A stretch of DNA of 64,000 nt. It comes from WAOL01 sp964399035. GTDB taxonomy: Archaea > Thermoproteota > Thermoprotei_A > Sulfolobales > NBVN01. Where the stretch lies: assembly GCA_964399035.1 (NCBI GenBank), contig CAYNPH010000009.1:62001-126000 (forward strand), in the 5' to 3' direction. The notes under the pieces are model-generated. The model had not been told where the DNA came from and ran no database searches. It saw only the letters and a program-made list of their open reading frames with translations. Below, one piece after another: positions 60,476 through 64,000 of the stretch. The translations under genes were made by a program, and so were the position numbers. How positions within the stretch are numbered: the stretch's first letter is position 1; the number at the start of each line of letters is the position of its first letter.

Positions 60476-61180
60476 CTACCCTCTTTTGAATCTGGCGAAT
60501 ACCATCGCGTGGTCCTTGTCGTAAGGGTCTAGGTGCACGACGTCTATTATTTCAAAGCCACCTTTAATGAGCGTGTTTATTTCTCTTTGATAGACTTCGT
60601 CAGGCTCTTTAGTTACGTCTATGCTTCTGGCCTTTATTGCTAGGTAGAGGTACCCACCATCACGCAGGAAGTACTTCGCGTTCACATTTACTATTGACGC
60701 CTGCTCGGGTTGTGCTACGTCAGCATATATTATGTCAGCATAGTCTACTATGTGCGCATACTTATTCGGGAACCTTGCGTCACCCAGTATTGGAATTATG
60801 TTCTTCCTAACTTCAGCCACCGTTATTAGTTCTCTAACCACTCTAGGTGCGAATTCCACGCTATACACTATACCCTTGGGACCTACGAGGTCGGAGACGT
60901 GGCTCGGTGTGGTTCCGGATCCTGCGCCTAAGTATAGGACGCGGCTACCCTCCTTAATTACTAGCTCCTTTATGCCCTTTAGGAGAGCAGCCGATAACTT
61001 GCTACGGTATGAGTTCCACTCTCTGTACTCCTCATCACCTATTCTGAAGAGCCATTCCCCGTAAACCTTCTTGCCTGGCACTAGATTCTTAGTAGCTAAT
61101 CGAACCGAGCCATCCTCCAGCTCTACTATGTACACGCCCTTGTACTGTGGATGCGGTTCTATCTTAACTACTTCCGTCAT
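60476..61180 (-). CDS. flpA: Fibrillarin-like rRNA/tRNA 2'-O-methyltransferase
   Basis: The catalytic subunit of box C/D RNPs. Motifs: YRSKLSAALLKGI (about 56), SAM site VLYLGAGSGTTPSHVSDLVGP (about 80-100), YSVEFAPRVVREL, DARFPNKYAHIVDYADIIYADVAQPEQ (split near 140) and the terminal PYDKDHAMVFARF. 234 residues. Located 25 bases downstream of nop5 on the same strand, forming the standard archaeal C/D operon. Confidence 0.96.
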   Translation of the reverse strand: MTEVVKIEPHPQYKGVYIVELEDGSVRLATKNLVPGKKVYGEWLFRIGDEEYREWNSYRSKLSAALLKGIKELVIKEGSRVLYLGAGSGTTPSHVSDLVGPKGIVYSVEFAPRVVRELITVAEVRKNIIPILGDARFPNKYAHIVDYADIIYADVAQPEQASIVNVNAKYFLRDGGYLYLAIKARSIDVTKEPDEVYQREINTLIKGGFEIIDVVHLDPYDKDHAMVFARFKRG

Positions 61181-61205
61181 GCGTGCTCACCTCCAGGAAG
61201 TAATC

Positions 61206-62456
61206 TCATTTTCTACGACCCCTTCTCCCTCTGAATTTCTTTTTAGGTCTAGGCCTTCTCCTGCCAAATCTTTCTCTCTTCTCCTTGGGACGCTGTGGTG
61301 GTTTGACATATAGTTTCTTTATCTCCTCTATTCTCTCCATTAATTCCTTCTTTAACTTATCCGCTATGAACCTTCCGGTGAAGTAATCTGCTTTAGCGGC
61401 TATCGCTAACTTCGTTGCTAGTGCGCGGGCAATCTTTCCGCGCTGCCATCTCGGTGAGGAATGTATCTCCGGGTACTGGAATATTATGCCGTGCTTCGGC
61501 GGCTTCCCACCCGTCCTGAGCGCCCTGAATAATGCTTTCTCAGCTCCTAGCACCTGTATCGTGCTGGCAGGCATCTTAGCGAGGTTTTCGAGGCTTCCTG
61601 CTAAGGAGAGTAGCCTAGCACCTAGTAATGGGCCTACTAGGGTCGTTATATTTGGGGCTACCTCCCTCATTACCTGGCCTATGTACTGCGTTAGTGTCTC
61701 TCTGAGCCTGCTCATCTCCAGCATTATGTTGGCTAGGGTCTGTATTGGCCTTATATCGAAGTCCGAAAGTTCGGCACCGATACTCTTCTTAGCTGCCTTA
61801 GCTATCCTCTCTGCCTTCCCCTCGCTGAAGCCTAACTTCCTTAACGCCTCCTTCGTTATGTTCTCCCTGCTACCTAACTCAGCAACTATTCTCGCGTAGT
61901 TAAGGTGGTCAGCTACTAAGTCGTCAAGCTCGGGGAAGTGAATGCTGTACCACTCCCTGAGTCTCGCCGCGAAGAGATTCAACGTCTTATCAATGTCATC
62001 TATAGCCCTTATCGCTTGAATAGCTAGAAGGTCCCGCTTCTGTGCAACCTTCCTTAATTTCATCCTCGTTATCTGCAATGAAACTTCATTAGCGAAGTTC
62101 ACCCACTCCTCAACAGAGCTTATGAAGCCCCCCTCAACAGCTAGCTCAGCGATTCTGCTCCTTAAAGCAAGCACTGATTCGTCGCCTGGAGCTAACTCTA
62201 TCTTAAGGTTTAGACCCCTTAGCGCTCTTGCATGCTCCTCGTCCTCGACGACGAACACTACTTCCTCCGAGTTCCCTAATTCCCTGGACAGCTCTAGGAA
62301 TTCCTCTGAGGGCTTACCCTCCTCTATCGCTAAGGCCCTCGAGACTAGTTGATTTATTTCCTTAACCGTAAATTTCTTCGCTACGGAATCACCGTCAAGT
62401 GCAAATGCACCTATGACAGTATCTATTACTGGTATTTTCCTCAAACCACGCACCAA
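61206..62456 (-). CDS. nop5: Nop5/Nop56-58-like box C/D RNP core protein
   Basis: Scaffold of the C/D guide RNP. The 416-residue chain has an N-terminal fibrillarin-binding domain, a central coiled coil and the Nop domain with NITTLVGPLLGARLLSLAGS (about 267), LENLAKMPASTIQVLGAEKALFRAL (near 290, quoted in part) and SSPRWQRGKIARALATKLAI. The C-terminus is basic (GRRRPRPKKKFRGRRGRRK). The archaeal Nop5 also serves L7Ae-bound guides such as the candidate at 1043-1097. Confidence 0.95.
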   Translation of the reverse strand: MVRGLRKIPVIDTVIGAFALDGDSVAKKFTVKEINQLVSRALAIEEGKPSEEFLELSRELGNSEEVVFVVEDEEHARALRGLNLKIELAPGDESVLALRSRIAELAVEGGFISSVEEWVNFANEVSLQITRMKLRKVAQKRDLLAIQAIRAIDDIDKTLNLFAARLREWYSIHFPELDDLVADHLNYARIVAELGSRENITKEALRKLGFSEGKAERIAKAAKKSIGAELSDFDIRPIQTLANIMLEMSRLRETLTQYIGQVMREVAPNITTLVGPLLGARLLSLAGSLENLAKMPASTIQVLGAEKALFRALRTGGKPPKHGIIFQYPEIHSSPRWQRGKIARALATKLAIAAKADYFTGRFIADKLKKELMERIEEIKKLYVKPPQRPKEKRERFGRRRPRPKKKFRGRRGRRK

Positions 62457-62552
62457 GCTGAATACATTATTAACCTATTTTAGGTTTTGCAGATAGTACG
62501 GCTACGCAAGACGTCGCTCAGCCCTTGAAGGGACATCGTTAGGGCGAGCCAA

Positions 62553-62565
62553 GCCTTTTAAAGGT
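62553..62565 (+). promoter_or_regulatory. Probable TATA box of rps30e
   Basis: GCCTTTTAAAGGT has a central TTTTAAA about 33-40 bases before ATG 62596, placing transcription start a few bases before the gene. Confidence 0.45.
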
Positions 62566-62595
62566 CTAACTCCTCTGAGATACGGGCGTGAGAGA

Positions 62596-62790
62596 ATGCC
62601 AACGCACGGTTCGATGACTAAGGCGGGTAAGGTGAGGAGCCAGACACCGAAGATAGAGAAGAAACCTAAGAGGAACTTACCTCCTAGGGTACGGAATAGG
62701 AGGGAGTACTGGATTAGGAAGAGGAAGGAGGCAGGTCTTCCCGTACCGACTGTAGTGCCTCCCTCATCAGTACCGCGCGGGAGCAAGTAA
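62596..62790 (+). CDS. rps30e: Ribosomal protein S30e
   Basis: A 64-residue basic ribosomal protein beginning MPTHGSMTKAGKVRSQTPKI, the typical archaeal S30e start, with PPRVRNRREYWIRKRK in the middle. In eukaryotes it is fused to a ubiquitin-like domain; here it stands alone. The C-terminal Pro/Ser-rich tail is somewhat long. Confidence 0.93.
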   Translation: MPTHGSMTKAGKVRSQTPKIEKKPKRNLPPRVRNRREYWIRKRKEAGLPVPTVVPPSSVPRGSK

Positions 62791-62809
62791 CACGCTTTCC
62801 GAGTATTGT

Positions 62810-62842
62810 CTAAGGACGTAATTGTTTCCTTAGGATCTTTTT
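62810..62842 (+). terminator. Hairpin and T-run after rps30e
   Basis: CTAAGGA (62810-62816) pairs with TCCTTAG (62827-62833), followed by GATCTTTTT. It is 20 bases after the rps30e stop. The T-run also overlaps a TATA-like TTTTTAAC for the next gene. Confidence 0.4.
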
Positions 62843-62878
62843 AACTTAGGCTCACCTACTATTCTCAGGTGTTGCGAA

Positions 62879-64000
62879 GTGAGTGATAACCCCGAGGTAG
62901 GGGATTTAGTTCGTGTATATACGGAGTCTGGCTTAATACTCGAAGGCATTGTGATGCCTTCTACGGAGTTCAGCTCCAGTGAAGTACTAGTGATCAAGCT
63001 AAGCAACGGATATAATGTTGGGGTTTCTAGGAAGGGTGCTAAGATAGAGATTCTACGCAAGAAAGCTGTAGACGTCGGGAAGGTGGCCCCACCAGGCACT
63101 AGCAGGATTTCCGGGAAAGGCTCCCTGAAAACATCCTTGATAAGTACGGGTGGCACCATAGTAAGTAAGGTGGAGTATGAGACGGGAGCTGTGAAACCAG
63201 CTATCACGGCGGAGGAACTTGTGGAGATGGTTCCTGAGTTTCTGGAGAATTCCTCTCTGATAGAGGTTCTTGAGCTTTACCGAGTTTTCAGTGAGGATAT
63301 AACGCCGAAGCACTGGAGTAGGCTAGCGCAGGAGGTAGCTAAGAGGATTAATGAGGGTTTCGATGCCGTAATAGTTGCTCACGGTACTGATGCCATGGCA
63401 TTCACGGCGTCTGCACTTGCCTTCGCGTTACAGAACCTCCCCATACCCGTAATGTTTGTTGGCGCTCAACGAAGTAGTGATAGGCCGAGTACCGATGCTG
63501 TGCTTAACCTCAAGGCATGCATGAGCGTCGCTAAGCATGCACCCTACGGAGAAGTAGTTGTTGTCATGCATGGAACCACCTCAGACGAATACATACTGGT
63601 GCACCGGGGCGTTAAGGTCCGGAAAATGCATACCAGCAGAAGAGATGCCTTCCAATCCATCAACGATGTGCCCTTAAGTAAAATAATCATGCCTGAAGGG
63701 AAATTCATTCAGCTAAGCAACACATACTTACCCAGAAAGAGAGGGGAGCTTCTTGTGAGGCCTAAATTCAGTGATAAGGTAGCATTACTGAAATTCTACC
63801 CCAACATGGACTGCACCCTAATAGATTACCTAGTCGATAAGGGTTATGAAGGAATAATTATTGAGGGAACAGGTCTAGGGCACATAAGGGGTCCATGCAT
63901 AGATTCCGTGAAGAGGGCATCCGAGGAGGGAGTCATCGTAGGTATCACGTCACAGACATTATTTGGCAGAGTTAACCTCAAAGTGTACACTAACGGGAGA
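62879..64000 (+). CDS. gatD: Glutamyl-tRNA(Gln) amidotransferase subunit D (3' end outside window)
   Basis: The asparaginase-like subunit of archaeal GatDE, which supplies ammonia to convert Glu-tRNA(Gln) to Gln-tRNA(Gln). The 374 codons seen from GTG 62879 include the N-terminal AnPRT-like barrel (PEVGDLVRVYTESG), the first catalytic Thr in LISTGGTIVSKV and the second in VAHGTDAMAFTASALAFAL, and the gene is still open at base 64000. AGGTG lies seven bases before the GTG. gatE is expected downstream. Confidence 0.93.
   Translation, partial: MSDNPEVGDLVRVYTESGLILEGIVMPSTEFSSSEVLVIKLSNGYNVGVSRKGAKIEILRKKAVDVGKVAPPGTSRISGKGSLKTSLISTGGTIVSKVEYETGAVKPAITAEELVEMVPEFLENSSLIEVLELYRVFSEDITPKHWSRLAQEVAKRINEGFDAVIVAHGTDAMAFTASALAFALQNLPIPVMFVGAQRSSDRPSTDAVLNLKACMSVAKHAPYGEVVVVMHGTTSDEYILVHRGVKVRKMHTSRRDAFQSINDVPLSKIIMPEGKFIQLSNTYLPRKRGELLVRPKFSDKVALLKFYPNMDCTLIDYLVDKGYEGIIIEGTGLGHIRGPCIDSVKRASEEGVIVGITSQTLFGRVNLKVYTNGR

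Overview
The window is a contiguous stretch of a hyperthermophilic crenarchaeal chromosome (Thermoprotei; gene content fits Desulfurococcales or a close relative, but I cannot name the species). The markers are reverse gyrase, MCM next to a GINS subunit, PCNA, FEN1, aLhr-type helicase, TFB plus a TFE-beta (RPC39-like) subunit, Gar1, fibrillarin/Nop5, S30e, S8e, SRP19, RNase Z, archaeal CCA enzyme, GatD, intron-bearing tRNAs and box C/D-like sRNA. Genes are tightly packed on both strands, many overlap by 1-20 bases, and GTG/TTG starts are common.

Layout. 0-6.4 kb: end of a rubrerythrin, a PH-domain membrane protein, a box C/D sRNA, reverse gyrase and an overlapping nitrilase-fold protein. 6.4-11.6 kb: intron-containing tRNA-Lys(CTT), a possible second sRNA, GINS-mcm, a THUMP-like protein, an adenosine-specific kinase family protein and a protein with a histone-like basic tail. 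11.5-19.7 kb: argF, a DUF4443 protein, Dph6, FEN1, Zn-ribbon/aEF1B, Cdc48, small HTH and TatD-like genes. 19.7-29.1 kb: an AT-rich accessory island with a 1040-residue surface protein divergent from a type IV pilus operon (ATPase, TadC-like platform, pilin), a GT39-like mannosyltransferase and a second pilin-like protein. 29.2-42.4 kb: glyA, creatininase family, SerRS, Lhr helicase, membrane-anchored HerA-type ATPase, PCNA, class III aminotransferase, intron-containing tRNA-Pro(GGG). 42.4-50.7 kb: RNA processing genes (ThpR, CCA enzyme, UPF0201, UPF0200, RNase Z, Trm-G10), Prs, AmrS-like radical SAM, GPN GTPase. 50.7-64 kb: a structured intergenic RNA candidate, ADP-forming acyl-CoA synthetase beta subunit, coiled-coil and DUF373 proteins, UppS, S8e, SRP19, Gar1-TFB, Trm1, TFE-beta, THEP1 NTPase, COG1395 regulator, fibrillarin-Nop5, S30e and the start of gatD.

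How it fits together. Most of the window is core information processing: replication (MCM, GINS, PCNA, FEN1, reverse gyrase), transcription initiation (TFB, TFE-beta) and RNA maturation (guide RNPs, tRNA end processing and methylation). The two accessory signals are the pilus island at 19.7-29.1 kb and the membrane HerA ATPase at 36.9 kb, which could be a Ced-like DNA transfer motor. The most useful new observations are the guide RNA candidate at 1043-1097, the tRNA-Lys intron at the unusual 30/31 position with a full bulge-helix-bulge, the three-hairpin element at 50780-50880, possible non-standard start codons of gar1 and the aminotransferase gene, and a 60-base identical repeat between the two ATPase domains of Cdc48. 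I see no CRISPR array, insertion sequence, intein or clear frameshift.
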